Below are positions 23,685 to 33,238 of a stretch of DNA of 64,000 nucleotides, in pieces. Below the pieces are notes generated by a model. That model did not search any database and was not told where the DNA came from. It was given only the letters and a program-made list of their open reading frames with translations. A program made the position numbers and the translations under genes. How positions within the stretch are numbered: the stretch's first letter is position 1; each line of letters opens with the position of its first letter. Source of the DNA: Thiopseudomonas sp964394445 (lineage in GTDB: Bacteria > Pseudomonadota > Gammaproteobacteria > Pseudomonadales > Pseudomonadaceae); assembly GCA_964394445.1 (NCBI GenBank), contig CAYMXO010000002.1, forward strand, positions 40,227 to 104,226. The letters are read 5' to 3'.

Positions 23685-24326
23685 TCAGGCATCCTTGGTA
23701 CTAAGGTCATCAAGCTTCATCATCAGACTGCCTGCGGCACTGCCGTCATCCAGGTTCTCACGGGCAGCCTGATAGGCCTTGCGTGCTTCACCAAGACGGC
23801 CAAGCTGTACCAGTACATCACCACGCAGCTCGTCGCGGGCTGCCTGGTAAGCCGCCAGACCCTTGCCCTCAAGCAAAGCGAGGGCTTCTTCGGCGCGCTC
23901 GCTGGCAGCCAGTACACGGGCCAGGCGTTGGCGTGACAGCTCACCCAGGACATCACTGGCCGGCTTGTCCACCACCTGGCGCAACAGGCCGGCAGCGTCA
24001 TCCAGACGGTCTTCCAGTACGGCCACACGTGCTACCAGCAGGCGGGCATACTGGGTATAGGCGTGCTCCGGTTTGACCGATTCCAGCGACTGCAGCAGCT
24101 TCAGCATTTCTGCCGCATTGGTGCCTTCAGGGCTGAAGGCGGCATCCAGCAAGCGCTGGTAAGTAGCCGACAGCTGTTCGCTCCGGTTGGCCTGCTGCTT
24201 CTGCCAGGTCTGCCAGCCAAAAACCATGGCGATCGCCAGAATGCCACCAATCAGCAACGGTTTTCCGTTGCGGCTCCACCAGTCCTTGAGCTGTGCGATC
24301 TGTTCTTCTTCAGTGTAATGGCTCAC
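23685..24326 (-). CDS. yfgM: YfgM-like ancillary SecYEG translocon subunit (TPR protein)
   Basis: 213 residues: cytoplasmic start MSHYTEEEQIAQLKDWWSRNG, a single transmembrane helix (about 20-36) and a periplasmic tetratricopeptide-like domain rich in Ala and Leu. This is the YfgM/DUF2133-type protein, which associates with SecYEG and the periplasmic chaperone PpiD and helps hand over secreted proteins. Order hisS-yfgM-bamB-der is highly conserved in gammaproteobacteria. Confidence 0.93.
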   Translation of the reverse strand: MSHYTEEEQIAQLKDWWSRNGKPLLIGGILAIAMVFGWQTWQKQQANRSEQLSATYQRLLDAAFSPEGTNAAEMLKLLQSLESVKPEHAYTQYARLLVARVAVLEDRLDDAAGLLRQVVDKPASDVLGELSRQRLARVLAASERAEEALALLEGKGLAAYQAARDELRGDVLVQLGRLGEARKAYQAARENLDDGSAAGSLMMKLDDLSTKDA

Positions 24327-24338
24327 GCGACTCTCCCG

Positions 24339-25628
24339 TCAGTTTTGGTTGAAAAGTGCGGCCAGCGTTCCGCTCAGCTCGTCCAGAGCCACGGTCTGCT
24401 GTTCTTCATCGGTACGCAGCGGCTTCAGGCCGATGCAATTGTTTTCAAGCTCGTTGTCACCCAGGATCAGCGCCCAGGCAGCCGTGCTGCGGTCGGCCTT
24501 CTTGAACTGGCTCTTGAAACTGCCACCACCGGCATTGAGCTGCAATCGCACACCCGGCAGGGCATCGCGAATGCGCTCGGCCCACTGCACGGCAGCCAGC
24601 TCGGCCGCTTCGCCAAAGGCGCAGAAGTAAATGTCCACTTGCTGCTGCAGTTCGGCAGGTACCTTGTCCAGGGTCTCCAGCATCAGGATCAGGCGCTCGA
24701 TGCCCATGGCAAAGCCGACGCCCGTGGTGGGTTTGCCACCCATGACCTCGACCAGACCGTCATAACGGCCGCCCCCACAAACGGTGCCCTGTGCTCCAAG
24801 CTTGTCGGTGGTCCACTCAAACACCGTCTTGCTGTAATAGTCCAGCCCCCGTACCAGCCGGTTGTTCAGCACATAGGGTACGCCGGCGGCATCCAGACGG
24901 GCACGCAGGCCGGCAAAGTGGCTGGTGGACTCTTCATCCAGATAGTCTTCCAGCCGGGGGGCATTGGCCAGGATGGCCTGTGTCTGCTCGTCCTTGGAGT
25001 CCAGTACGCGCAGCGGATTGGTTGCCACGCGGCGCTGGCTGTCTTCATCCAGCCGGCCAAAATGTTGTTGCAGGTAGTCAACCAGCGCGGCGCGATAGGC
25101 AGCGCGGGACGCACTGGTGCCCAGGCTGTTCAGTTCCAGGGTGACGCTGTCGGCAATACCCAGCGCATGCCACAGTCGCCAGGTCAGCAGGATCAGCTCG
25201 GCATCGATATCCGGCCCGGGCAGGTTGAACACCTCGACGCCCACCTGGTGAAACTGGCGGTAACGGCCTTTTTGAGGGCGTTCGTGGCGGAACATCGGGC
25301 CTATGTACCAGAGCTTCTGCACCAGCCCGTTATTGATCAGACCATGCTCCATGACGGCGCGCACGCAACTGGCAGTGCCTTCGGGCCGCAGGGTCAGCGA
25401 GTCACCGTTACGGTCGGCAAAGGTGTACATTTCCTTTTCGACAATATCGGTCACTTCGCCAATGGAGCGGCGAAACAGCTCGGTAAACTCGACCACCGGC
25501 ATGCGGATTTGCTGGTAGCCGTAGCTGTCCAGCACATCTGCCACCTTCTGCTCAAAGTAGCGCCACAGCGGTGTTTGCGTGGGCAGGGTGTCGTTCATGC
25601 CACGAATGGCTTGCAGGGTTTTACTCAC
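24339..25628 (-). CDS. hisS: Histidyl-tRNA synthetase
   Basis: 429 residues, a class II synthetase. Motif 2 (FRHERPQKGRYRQFHQVGVEVF), the histidine-binding LVRGLDYYSKTVFEW and GGGRYDGLVEVMGGKPTTGVGFAMGIERL are intact, followed by an anticodon-binding domain. The start is GTG, with AAGGA six bases upstream. Twelve bases separate it from yfgM. Confidence 0.98.
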   Translation of the reverse strand: MSKTLQAIRGMNDTLPTQTPLWRYFEQKVADVLDSYGYQQIRMPVVEFTELFRRSIGEVTDIVEKEMYTFADRNGDSLTLRPEGTASCVRAVMEHGLINNGLVQKLWYIGPMFRHERPQKGRYRQFHQVGVEVFNLPGPDIDAELILLTWRLWHALGIADSVTLELNSLGTSASRAAYRAALVDYLQQHFGRLDEDSQRRVATNPLRVLDSKDEQTQAILANAPRLEDYLDEESTSHFAGLRARLDAAGVPYVLNNRLVRGLDYYSKTVFEWTTDKLGAQGTVCGGGRYDGLVEVMGGKPTTGVGFAMGIERLILMLETLDKVPAELQQQVDIYFCAFGEAAELAAVQWAERIRDALPGVRLQLNAGGGSFKSQFKKADRSTAAWALILGDNELENNCIGLKPLRTDEEQQTVALDELSGTLAALFNQN

Positions 25629-25646
25629 GAATTGTCCTTGTACTGC

Positions 25647-26756
25647 TTAACTGCGGGCTATGAGTGCCGCATCTTTAGCCTGTTTTGCCAGCGCTTTTTC
25701 ACGGATCATGCGCTCCAGCTCGTCCACCAGCTGCTCGTTGTTCAGCTTGGTGGCAGGCGTGCCGTCAATGTAGACCAGGTTGGGCGAGCCACCTGTCAGA
25801 CCCAGATCCACTTCCCTGGCTTCGCCGGGTCCGTTGACGACACAGCCGATCACGGCCACATCCAGCGGCACCAGTACATCCTCCAGCCGCTCTTCCAGCT
25901 CGTTCATGGTTTTCACCACATCGAAATTCTGCCGTGAACAGCTCGGGCAGGCAATGAAGTTGATGCCACGGGTGCGCAGGCGCAGGGATTTGAGGATGTC
26001 AAAACCGACCTTGATTTCTTCCACCGGGTCGGCGGCCAGCGAAACCCGGATGGTATCGCCAATGCCTTCGGCCAGCAGCATGCCGAGCCCCACCGCCGAC
26101 TTGACGGTGCCGGAGCGCAGGCCGCCGGCCTCGGTGATGCCCAGGTGCAGTGGCTGCTCGATTTGCCGGGCCAGCTGGCGATAAGCCTCAACCGCCATGA
26201 ACACGTCGGAGGCTTTCACGCTGACCTTGAAATCAGGGTAGTTCAGCCGGTCCAGGTGCTCGACATGACGCAATGCCGATTCAACCAGCGCTTCCGGGGT
26301 CGGCTCACCGTATTTTTTTTGCAGGTCTTTTTCCAGCGAGCCGGCATTCACACCAATGCGGATTGGAATGCCACGATCACGGGCGGCATCCACGACCGCC
26401 CTGACCCGCTCGTGGTTGCCGATATTGCCCGGGTTGATGCGCAGGCAATCCACGCCAAGCTCGGCCACACGCAAAGCAATGCGGTAGTCAAAATGGATAT
26501 CCGCCACCAGCGGAACCTGAACCTGCTGCTTGATGCGGCCAAAGGCTTCGGCAGCCTCCATGCTGGGCACCGAGACCCGCACGATATCGGCACCGGCCTG
26601 CTCCAGACGCTGGATCTGGGCCACGGTTGCTGCAACATCGCAGGTTTCGGTATTGGTCATGCTCTGGACGCTGACGGGGGCATCGCCACCCACAGCAACA
26701 TCACCAACATGGATTTTACGTGAAACGCGACGCTTGATCGGAGATGTGTTATGCAC
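25647..26756 (-). CDS. ispG: 4-hydroxy-3-methylbut-2-enyl-diphosphate synthase IspG
   Basis: 369 residues. Catalyses the next-to-last step of the non-mevalonate isoprenoid pathway, reducing methylerythritol cyclodiphosphate to HMBPP. The [4Fe-4S] ligands are in ACPSCSRQNFDV and the later IGCVVNGPGEAREVDLG. A TIM-barrel precedes the iron-sulfur domain. The start codon is GTG, in the sequence GTGCATAACACA, five bases after the rodZ stop. Confidence 0.97.
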   Translation of the reverse strand: MHNTSPIKRRVSRKIHVGDVAVGGDAPVSVQSMTNTETCDVAATVAQIQRLEQAGADIVRVSVPSMEAAEAFGRIKQQVQVPLVADIHFDYRIALRVAELGVDCLRINPGNIGNHERVRAVVDAARDRGIPIRIGVNAGSLEKDLQKKYGEPTPEALVESALRHVEHLDRLNYPDFKVSVKASDVFMAVEAYRQLARQIEQPLHLGITEAGGLRSGTVKSAVGLGMLLAEGIGDTIRVSLAADPVEEIKVGFDILKSLRLRTRGINFIACPSCSRQNFDVVKTMNELEERLEDVLVPLDVAVIGCVVNGPGEAREVDLGLTGGSPNLVYIDGTPATKLNNEQLVDELERMIREKALAKQAKDAALIARS

Positions 26757-26761
26757 TTGTA

Positions 26762-27721
26762 TTAACCCAGTTTGATGCGGGCAACATTGCCACGGATGCT
26801 GGAATGAATATCCACCGGCTGGCCGTTAAAGCGCAGCTGTACGCCGCTGGCATTGCCAAGATGCAGCTCGAAGGGCGTATCGCCGGTCAGATCCAGCACC
26901 TCGCCGGCCTTGCGCAGGCCGCTGGCAACTTCCCTGCCAGTACCATCGGTAATGCGGATCCAGCATTCGGCGGTAAAAGCCAGTTCCAGCCGATGCTGGG
27001 CGCTCACTGCGACCTGTGCAGACTCATCAGCAGTCTCGCCATCAACAGTGGCATCGCCCGTTGCATCTTCTGCTGTTTCTGCGACCTGATCAGCGTCAGC
27101 CAGCTCGCCAGATTCCTCAGCTTCAGCGGTGTTTTCTTCCGGTAATGCCGGCGGAAGCGAATCCAGGGAAATTTCCGCCACTTCCAGATCAGCGGTATAA
27201 GCATCCAGCTGATCCAGGCTTTGAATGAACAGGGTGCCGTCAGCACGCTCAATTTCAACCTGGTTGAAAGCAATTTCTTCTGTTTCCTGGCTCTTGGCGT
27301 TGCGGCTCTGTTCATCCTGCCACCAGAAATATCCGGCCACCAGTGCACCCAGCACGACCAACAGCAGGACGGTCATGGCCAGCCGGCCACGGGAACGGCT
27401 GCGGGCCACGGTACGACCAAGGTCAGGCAGGGCGCGGACTGGCTCGCTCACCGAACTCTGGGTGTACTGTCTGGCCAGCACATCGGGGTCCAGACCAACC
27501 AGTTTGGCATAGCTGCGAATGTAACCTCGAACAAAGGTCACACCGGGCAGCTCTTCGTAACGGTCAGCCTCCAGGCTGAGCACTGCAGATTCGGTAAGAT
27601 GCAGCTTGCCGGCCAGATCGGCCGCACTCCAGCCAATAGTCTCGCGGGCCTGTCTCAAGGTTGCCCCGGGCAGGCCTGTCTGTTCTGCGGCCTGACCGGC
27701 CACCGGCTGTACTTCGCTCAT
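26762..27721 (-). CDS. rodZ: Cell-shape protein RodZ
   Basis: 319 residues. An N-terminal Xre-type helix-turn-helix (about 20-90, LRQARETIGWSAADLAGKLHLTESAVLSLE) binds MreB rather than DNA in this family. One transmembrane helix lies at about 114-134. A long acidic, Thr/Ala-rich linker (about 190-240) leads to a periplasmic beta domain (HRLELAFTAECWIRITDGTGREV). RodZ ties MreB filaments to the membrane and keeps the rod shape. Its ATG overlaps the pilF stop by four bases. Confidence 0.95.
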   Translation of the reverse strand: MSEVQPVAGQAAEQTGLPGATLRQARETIGWSAADLAGKLHLTESAVLSLEADRYEELPGVTFVRGYIRSYAKLVGLDPDVLARQYTQSSVSEPVRALPDLGRTVARSRSRGRLAMTVLLLVVLGALVAGYFWWQDEQSRNAKSQETEEIAFNQVEIERADGTLFIQSLDQLDAYTADLEVAEISLDSLPPALPEENTAEAEESGELADADQVAETAEDATGDATVDGETADESAQVAVSAQHRLELAFTAECWIRITDGTGREVASGLRKAGEVLDLTGDTPFELHLGNASGVQLRFNGQPVDIHSSIRGNVARIKLG

Positions 27722-28509
27722 CGTTGCTCCAGTAAATATGCCTTGTATTCAGGGCTTGCCGGATACAGCTGTTTCAGACGCAGGCCAAGACTGGCCGCCT
27801 CGTCGCGATCCTGGTAAATATTGGCGATGCGGGTACCCAGCAACAGGCTACGGGCATCGTGCTCGGCCTGCTGGACATAGGATTCGTAATAATGCCGTGC
27901 TGCCGGATAGTCACGCATTTCATAGGACAGCATACCCAGCTCCAGCAAACTGCGCGGCTGGGTCGCATCGAGCCTTAATGCACGCTCAAAAAAATGTGCG
28001 GCTTCGCTTTTGTTACCGATCCTGAGGGACGTCATGCCCATGTTTTCAAAAACCCGGGCACGGTTGGCATACATGGTGTCCGCCGCCGCCTCGTTGTAGA
28101 TGTCCAGCGCTTTCTCGTAAGCCCCCTCTTCAAACAGGAAGGTGCCGTAGTTGTTCAGGATACGCGCCGAACGCTGGCTGGACAGCGCCTTGCGAAAATG
28201 TTTGTCAGCCAGCTCTGGCTCCATTTCCTGCTGAAACACCAGCGCCAGCACTTCGTGGGCTTCGGCATCCGACGGATCGATCTTCAGGGCACTTTGCAAC
28301 GGAGCCTTGGCCTGGCCAGTCAAGCCTTCCTGCAGATAGCCCTTGCCCAGCTGAATGTAAGCCTGCTTGGCCTGCTCGCGTCCCGATTCGGTGCGCATCG
28401 GCTGTACATCGCCAGTCTGGACACAACCGGCCACGAGAGAGAAAAAACCGGCCAGGGCCAGTGCACGCCAGAGGCCCGGCACCAGTCGATGGTCAAGTTT
28501 TTTATGCAT
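27718..28509 (-). CDS. pilF: Type IV pilus pilotin PilF (TPR lipoprotein)
   Basis: 263 residues. The signal peptide ends in LVAGC (Cys29). The mature part has about six tetratricopeptide repeats (for example EQAKQAYIQLGKGYLQEG, ARILNNYGTFLFEEGAYEKA). PilF is the pilotin that carries and assembles the PilQ secretin in the outer membrane, so the organism probably makes type IV pili. The start lies eight bases inside the end of rlmN, with GTGAGG upstream. Confidence 0.95.
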   Translation of the reverse strand: MHKKLDHRLVPGLWRALALAGFFSLVAGCVQTGDVQPMRTESGREQAKQAYIQLGKGYLQEGLTGQAKAPLQSALKIDPSDAEAHEVLALVFQQEMEPELADKHFRKALSSQRSARILNNYGTFLFEEGAYEKALDIYNEAAADTMYANRARVFENMGMTSLRIGNKSEAAHFFERALRLDATQPRSLLELGMLSYEMRDYPAARHYYESYVQQAEHDARSLLLGTRIANIYQDRDEAASLGLRLKQLYPASPEYKAYLLEQR

Positions 28510-29617
28510 TGATCTGCCTCACTGCAATATAGCGTTCACTGCGGCGGGTACGGTCCGCCACCTGCCCTACCAGCTGTCCGCAGGCTGCGTCGATATCATC
28601 GCCGCGCGGTGTACGCACGGTAACGTTGTAGCCGGCATGATGCAACGCGTCCTGGAAACGGTGGATTGCATTGTTGCTCGGCCGCTCATAACCGGAATGC
28701 GGGAAAGGGTTAAACGGAATCAGGTTGATTTTACAAGGCACATCCCGCAGCAGCCCGGCCAGCTGGGCGGCATGCTCTGGCTGGTCATTGACACCGGCCA
28801 GCAGGGTGTACTCGATGGTCAGGGTGCGTTTTTCGCCCAGGCCACTGATATAGCGCTTGCAGGCATCCAGGATAACTGCCAGCGGATATTTCTTGTTGAT
28901 CGGCACCAGCTGGTCACGCAATGCGTCATTGGGCGCATGCAGCGACAGTGCCAGGGACACATCAATTTCTTCAGCCAGACGGTCCACCATCGGGGCAACA
29001 CCAGCAGTGGAGAGGGTCACCTTGCGCTTGGAAATACCGTAGCCCAGGTCGTCCATCATGATGTTCATGGCGGCAACAACGTTGTCGAAATTGAGCAGGG
29101 GTTCGCCCATGCCCATCATCACCACGTTGGTGATGGCACGGTCCATCTTGGCCGGAATGGTGCCAAACGACTTGTTCGCCACCCAGACCTGACCAATGAT
29201 TTCGGCGGCCGTCAGGTCACTGTTGAAACCCTGCTTGCCGGTGGAGCAAAAGCTGCAGTCCAGCGCACAGCCGGCCTGCGAGGACACACACAGGGTGCCA
29301 CGGTTGTTTTGTGGAATGTAAACGGTTTCCACACAGCTGCCACTGGCTACACGGATCACCCACTTGCGGGTGCCGTCGGCAGAAATGTCTTCGCTGACCA
29401 CTTCCGGCCCGCGAATACAAGCAGCTTCTTCCAGCTTCGCACGCAGCGCCTTGCCGACATTGGTCATGTCGGCAAAGTCATCCACGCCGAAGTGGTGAAT
29501 CCATTTCATCACCTGCCCGGCACGAAAGCGTTTCTCGCCCAGCTGTTCGAAAAAAGCTTCCATTTGTGCCAGGGTCAAGCCCAGCAAATTAACCTTGTCG
29601 GTTTGCGCCTGTGTCAT
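28502..29617 (-). CDS. rlmN: Dual-specificity RNA methyltransferase RlmN
   Basis: 371 residues, a radical SAM enzyme that makes 2-methyladenosine at A2503 of 23S rRNA and A37 of some tRNAs. The CxxxCxxC cluster is in GCALDCSFCSTGKQGF. The GMGEPLLN motif and the second methyl-carrying cysteine near the C-terminus (PRGDDIDAACGQL) are present. It is 30 bases downstream of ndk. Confidence 0.97.
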   Translation of the reverse strand: MTQAQTDKVNLLGLTLAQMEAFFEQLGEKRFRAGQVMKWIHHFGVDDFADMTNVGKALRAKLEEAACIRGPEVVSEDISADGTRKWVIRVASGSCVETVYIPQNNRGTLCVSSQAGCALDCSFCSTGKQGFNSDLTAAEIIGQVWVANKSFGTIPAKMDRAITNVVMMGMGEPLLNFDNVVAAMNIMMDDLGYGISKRKVTLSTAGVAPMVDRLAEEIDVSLALSLHAPNDALRDQLVPINKKYPLAVILDACKRYISGLGEKRTLTIEYTLLAGVNDQPEHAAQLAGLLRDVPCKINLIPFNPFPHSGYERPSNNAIHRFQDALHHAGYNVTVRTPRGDDIDAACGQLVGQVADRTRRSERYIAVRQINA

Positions 29618-29647
29618 GGATTCACCTGTACAGCAATGTTTCTTCTC

Positions 29648-30079
29648 TTAGCGGATGCGGTCGCACAGCTCGGTGCTGGAGAAGAAGAAAGCGATTTCGC
29701 GGGCAGCAGCAGCTTCGGAGTCGGAGCCGTGTACCGCGTTCTCGTCGATGGATTCGGCAAAGTCGGCACGGATAGTACCGGCAGCCGCTTCTTTCGGGTT
29801 GGTAGCGCCCATCAGCTCACGGTTTTTGGCAATGGCGTCTTCGCCTTCCAGAACCTGCACGATCACCGGACCGGAAGTCATGAAGCTGACCAGATCGGCG
29901 TAGAAAGGACGCTCCTTGTGCTCGGCATAGAAGCCGCCGGCCTCACGCTCGGACAGCTGAACCATTTTGGAAGCAACCACGCGCAGACCGGCTTTTTCAA
30001 AACGGGTGATGATTTCGCCAATTACGTTCTTGGCAACGGCATCGGGCTTGATGATGGAAAAGGTGCGCTGTACGGCCAT
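29648..30079 (-). CDS. ndk: Nucleoside diphosphate kinase
   Basis: 143 residues, full length. Phospho-histidine His117 sits in ENAVHGSDS, and the N-terminal RTFSIIKPDAV is canonical. It balances nucleoside triphosphate pools by transferring phosphate from ATP. GGAG precedes the start. A TATAAT at 30165-30170 (minus strand) is a plausible -10 box about 90 bases upstream, but no good -35 was found. Confidence 0.98.
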   Translation of the reverse strand: MAVQRTFSIIKPDAVAKNVIGEIITRFEKAGLRVVASKMVQLSEREAGGFYAEHKERPFYADLVSFMTSGPVIVQVLEGEDAIAKNRELMGATNPKEAAAGTIRADFAESIDENAVHGSDSEAAAAREIAFFFSSTELCDRIR

Positions 30080-30216
30080 GAAAGACTCCAGTTAGTTGTT
30101 TGATAAACATGGGAATGCCACCAGCCGGCAGTTTCCGCCCGGCAGCAAGATAGTAAAGGAGGAGATTATACGGGTTTTTCCGGCAAAAGCGTAGCATGCT
30201 CGCGCCGGCATCACAG

Positions 30217-30242
30217 AGAAAAAAGCCGGCAGACGCCGGCTT
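30217..30242 (-). terminator. Rho-independent terminator of the isc operon
   Basis: On the minus strand AAGCCGGC, GTCT, GCCGGCTT then TTTTCTC, right after the iscX stop. It separates the isc operon from ndk. Confidence 0.9.
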
Positions 30243-30249
30243 GGAAAAT

Positions 30250-30444
30250 TCAGTCGAGTTCCTCGATCCAGGCCGCCTGGATGGCCTCAAGAACCTTCTC
30301 GCCACTGCGCTGCGGATCGTCATCAAAACCATCCAGCTCGGTGACCATGCGGTGCAGATTGACGAAGTTGATATAACGCGGGTCCACATCGGGATGCTTT
30401 TCGCTCAACTCAATGGCAATGTCCAGCACATCAATCCATTTCAT
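30250..30444 (-). CDS. iscX: IscX, iron-sulfur cluster assembly accessory protein
   Basis: A 64-residue acidic protein (MKWIDVLDIAIELSEKHPDVDPRYINFVNLHRMV) of the IscX/YfhJ family, which binds IscS and iron and slows or tunes cluster assembly. AAGGAGAACGTC precedes the start. Last gene of the isc operon. Confidence 0.96.
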   Translation of the reverse strand: MKWIDVLDIAIELSEKHPDVDPRYINFVNLHRMVTELDGFDDDPQRSGEKVLEAIQAAWIEELD

Positions 30445-30454
30445 GACGTTCTCC

Positions 30455-30793
30455 TTACTGACGTTCCGACACCTGGTTGATGGTGTACTTGGGAATTTCT
30501 ACGGTCAGGTCCTCGTCCGCGACCATGGCCTGACAAGACAGGCGTGACTCATGCTCCAGCCCCCAGGCCTTGTCCAGCATGTCGTCCTCCAGCTCATCGG
30601 ACTCCCCAAGTGAATCAAAGCCTTCACGCACAATGACGTGGCAAGTGGTACAGGCGCAGGACATTTCGCAGGCATGCTCGATATCGATACCGTTGCGCAG
30701 GGCGGCGTCCAGAATGCTTTCGCCTTCTTGCGCTTCAACCACTGCACCTTCCGGACAAAGCTCGGCGTGCGGCAAAAAAACAATTTGTGGCAT
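30455..30793 (-). CDS. fdx: ISC-type [2Fe-2S] ferredoxin
   Basis: 112 residues, adrenodoxin-like. Cluster ligands are Cys42, Cys48, Cys51 and Cys87, with the extra conserved Cys46 typical of Isc ferredoxins (HACEMSCACTTCHVIV). It supplies electrons for sulfur reduction during cluster building on IscU. Ten bases separate it from iscX. Confidence 0.97.
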   Translation of the reverse strand: MPQIVFLPHAELCPEGAVVEAQEGESILDAALRNGIDIEHACEMSCACTTCHVIVREGFDSLGESDELEDDMLDKAWGLEHESRLSCQAMVADEDLTVEIPKYTINQVSERQ

Positions 30794-30802
30794 GGTTTAC
30801 TC

Positions 30803-32659
30803 CTAAATCTCTTCCAGCTGCCGGCCGGCAAAAGCACGCCGGACTGTGGCATCCATACGCCTTGAGGCAAATTCATGGGTCGCCTGGTTGACCTTCTGGA
30901 TCTGGCGGGCAATGGCACCCTGGTCATCGGCCTTGCTCAACTGCTCCAGCAGCTCAAGCTGCTCCTCAATTGCGGCACGTTCGGCAGCGTCGAGCAGCTC
31001 GCCGTCAGTTTCCAGTGCGACCCGTACCGTCTCCAGCATGCGTCCGGCATTCACTTGTTGCTCGCGCAGCCCGCGCGCCTTGCGATCATCCTCGGCATGC
31101 GCCAGGGAATCGTCCAGCATCCGGCTGACGGCTTCGTCACTCAGCCCGTAGGAAGGTTTTACCTCGACGTGGGCTTCAACACCGGAACGGGTCTCGCGCG
31201 CCGTCACACTGAGCAGCCCATCGGCATCCACCTGAAAGGTCACGCGGATCTTGGCCGCACCTGCCACCATCGGCGGGATGCCGCGCAACTCAAAGCGTGC
31301 CAGCGAACGGCAGTCGCTGACCAGCTCGCGCTCGCCCTGCACCACATGCAGGGCCATGGCGGTCTGGCCATCACGGGCGGTGGTAAAGTCCTGGGCACGG
31401 GAAACCGGGATGGTGGTGTTGCGTGGAATGATTTTCTCCACCAGCTCACCCATGGTTTCCAGTCCCAGCGAGAGGGGATTAACATCCAGCAGCAACAAGT
31501 CTGTATTGCCGGACTGATTACCGGCCAGAATATCAGCCTGAATGGCGGCACCGATTGCCACCACCTTGTCCGGATCAATATCGGTCAGCGGCTCGCGGCC
31601 AAACAGCTGCGCCACCTGCTCGCGCACCAGCGGCACGCGGGTTGAGCCGCCAACCATGACCACCGCATTGATCTCGTCGAGCTCAACGCCGGCATCACGC
31701 ACGGCCCGGCGGCAGGCCCGCAGGCTGCGCGAGACCAGTGGCTCGACCAGCTGTTCAAACTGGCTGCGGCTCAGTTCGCCCTGCCAGCCAGCGTAGCTGA
31801 CTGTTGCTGTCTGCGCCTGGCTCAGCGCCTCTTTCAGATCACAGGCCTGGCGCAACAGCTTGCGCTGTTCGGCCGGCGCCAGGTCGGTACTGCTGCCTGA
31901 CTGCTGCACAATCCAGTCGGCCAGCGCATGGTCAAGGTCATCACCGCCAAGCGCACTGTCGCCGCCGGTAGCCAGCACCTCGAACACGCCCTGGCTCAGA
32001 CGCAAAATGGACACATCAAAAGTACCGCCACCCAGATCATAGACCACGATGACGCCCTCGGCCTGGCGGTCCAGGCCATAGGCCACAGCGGCTGCGGTCG
32101 GCTCGTTGAGCAGGCGCAACACCTTGATGCCAGCCAGCCTGGCCGCATCCTTGGTTGCCTGTCGCTGGGCATCATCAAAATAGGCCGGCACGGTAATGAC
32201 GGCACCAAACAGGTCGCCATCAAGCGCCTGCTCAGCCCGTTTGCGCAGTACCTTCAGAATCTCCGATGAGACCTCGACCGGACTTTTCGCTCCCTGCACG
32301 GTTTCAATCAGCGGCATCTGCGATTCGCCGGCGCTGAATTTGTACGGCATCTGTTCGCCCAGCTGCTGCACGTCCTCAACACCGCGTCCGATCAGGCGTT
32401 TGACTGACAGGATGCAATTGAATGGGTCGCAACTGGCGCATTGCCTGGCGTCACGCCCGACACTGACGCTGCTGTCCTTCAAATACCGCACTGCCGAGGC
32501 AAGGGCAAACTTTCCCTCCTCGTCCGGCAACGGCACTGCCCCGCCGTCACGTACGGTTGCTACCAGCGAATTTGTCGTACCCAGGTCAATGCCAACTGCA
32601 AGGCGGGGCTGTCCGCAAGGCGCCGGAAAATCAGGTTCGACAATCTGCACAAGAGCCAT
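30803..32659 (-). CDS. hscA: Hsp70-type chaperone HscA
   Basis: 618 residues. An ATPase domain (VGIDLGTTNSLVATVRDG, then VYDLGGGTFDVSILR) is followed by a substrate-binding domain that recognises the LPPVK motif of IscU, which is present in the iscU product here (residues 99-103). With HscB it drives release of the finished cluster from IscU. Length and operon position are standard. Confidence 0.98.
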   Translation of the reverse strand: MALVQIVEPDFPAPCGQPRLAVGIDLGTTNSLVATVRDGGAVPLPDEEGKFALASAVRYLKDSSVSVGRDARQCASCDPFNCILSVKRLIGRGVEDVQQLGEQMPYKFSAGESQMPLIETVQGAKSPVEVSSEILKVLRKRAEQALDGDLFGAVITVPAYFDDAQRQATKDAARLAGIKVLRLLNEPTAAAVAYGLDRQAEGVIVVYDLGGGTFDVSILRLSQGVFEVLATGGDSALGGDDLDHALADWIVQQSGSSTDLAPAEQRKLLRQACDLKEALSQAQTATVSYAGWQGELSRSQFEQLVEPLVSRSLRACRRAVRDAGVELDEINAVVMVGGSTRVPLVREQVAQLFGREPLTDIDPDKVVAIGAAIQADILAGNQSGNTDLLLLDVNPLSLGLETMGELVEKIIPRNTTIPVSRAQDFTTARDGQTAMALHVVQGERELVSDCRSLARFELRGIPPMVAGAAKIRVTFQVDADGLLSVTARETRSGVEAHVEVKPSYGLSDEAVSRMLDDSLAHAEDDRKARGLREQQVNAGRMLETVRVALETDGELLDAAERAAIEEQLELLEQLSKADDQGAIARQIQKVNQATHEFASRRMDATVRRAFAGRQLEEI

Positions 32660-32701
32660 AGCTTTCTTTTTCGTCAGGGCACCCCGCGAAAGGGGAGCAG
32701 G

Positions 32702-33238
32702 TTAAAAATCGTCCAGCCGTTCTTCCAGCTGCCGCACTTCGTACAAAACCTTGTCGAGAAACTGCATGCGCCGCACCAGACGTTCAGCCTGGCTGCGCTG
32801 CCCGGCGTCCTGCCAGATCGCGGCAAACTGTTCATCGATCGCCTTGCGCGAGCCGGCCAGCCGTTTCTTGAAGGCATCAATGGCGGCAAAGTCGGCGCTT
32901 TCGCCAAGCTCTTCCAGCTCTTCACGCCACTCCATTTGCTGAAACAGGAACTCGGGGTCCTGCACAGTGGCTTCTTCGGCCAGCGGTGCCTGCAGATCCA
33001 GCAGGTAAAGTGCACGCTTGCCGGGTGATTTGAGCACCTGGTAGGCGTCATTCAGGTTCGCTGCACGCTCCACTGCTGCGCGCTGTTCATGTTCCGGAGA
33101 AGCCGCAAAACGGTCAGGATGCACCCGCTTTACCGCTTCCCGGTAGCGCTGGTTCAGCTCTGCCAGATCCAGCTCATAGGCCAGTGGCAGGCCAAACAGC
33201 TCAAAATGAGTACCCGCCGTACGGGCCGGATCAGACAC
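32702..33238 (-). CDS. hscB: J-type co-chaperone HscB
   Basis: 178 residues. The J domain carries the HPD motif in AVKRVHPDRFAASPEHEQ, and a C-terminal three-helix domain binds IscU. I chose the GTG at 33238 (GTGTCTGATCC), which overlaps the iscA stop by eight bases and has GGCGAGAG upstream. The frame is open further upstream, but only as a shadow of iscA. It activates the HscA ATPase. Confidence 0.95.
   Translation of the reverse strand: MSDPARTAGTHFELFGLPLAYELDLAELNQRYREAVKRVHPDRFAASPEHEQRAAVERAANLNDAYQVLKSPGKRALYLLDLQAPLAEEATVQDPEFLFQQMEWREELEELGESADFAAIDAFKKRLAGSRKAIDEQFAAIWQDAGQRSQAERLVRRMQFLDKVLYEVRQLEERLDDF

Noticed and set aside
24063..25937. 624-codon plus-strand open frame opposite hisS and its neighbours
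   Set aside because: Antisense shadow of hisS, yfgM and ispG in a GC-rich genome; low-complexity translation.
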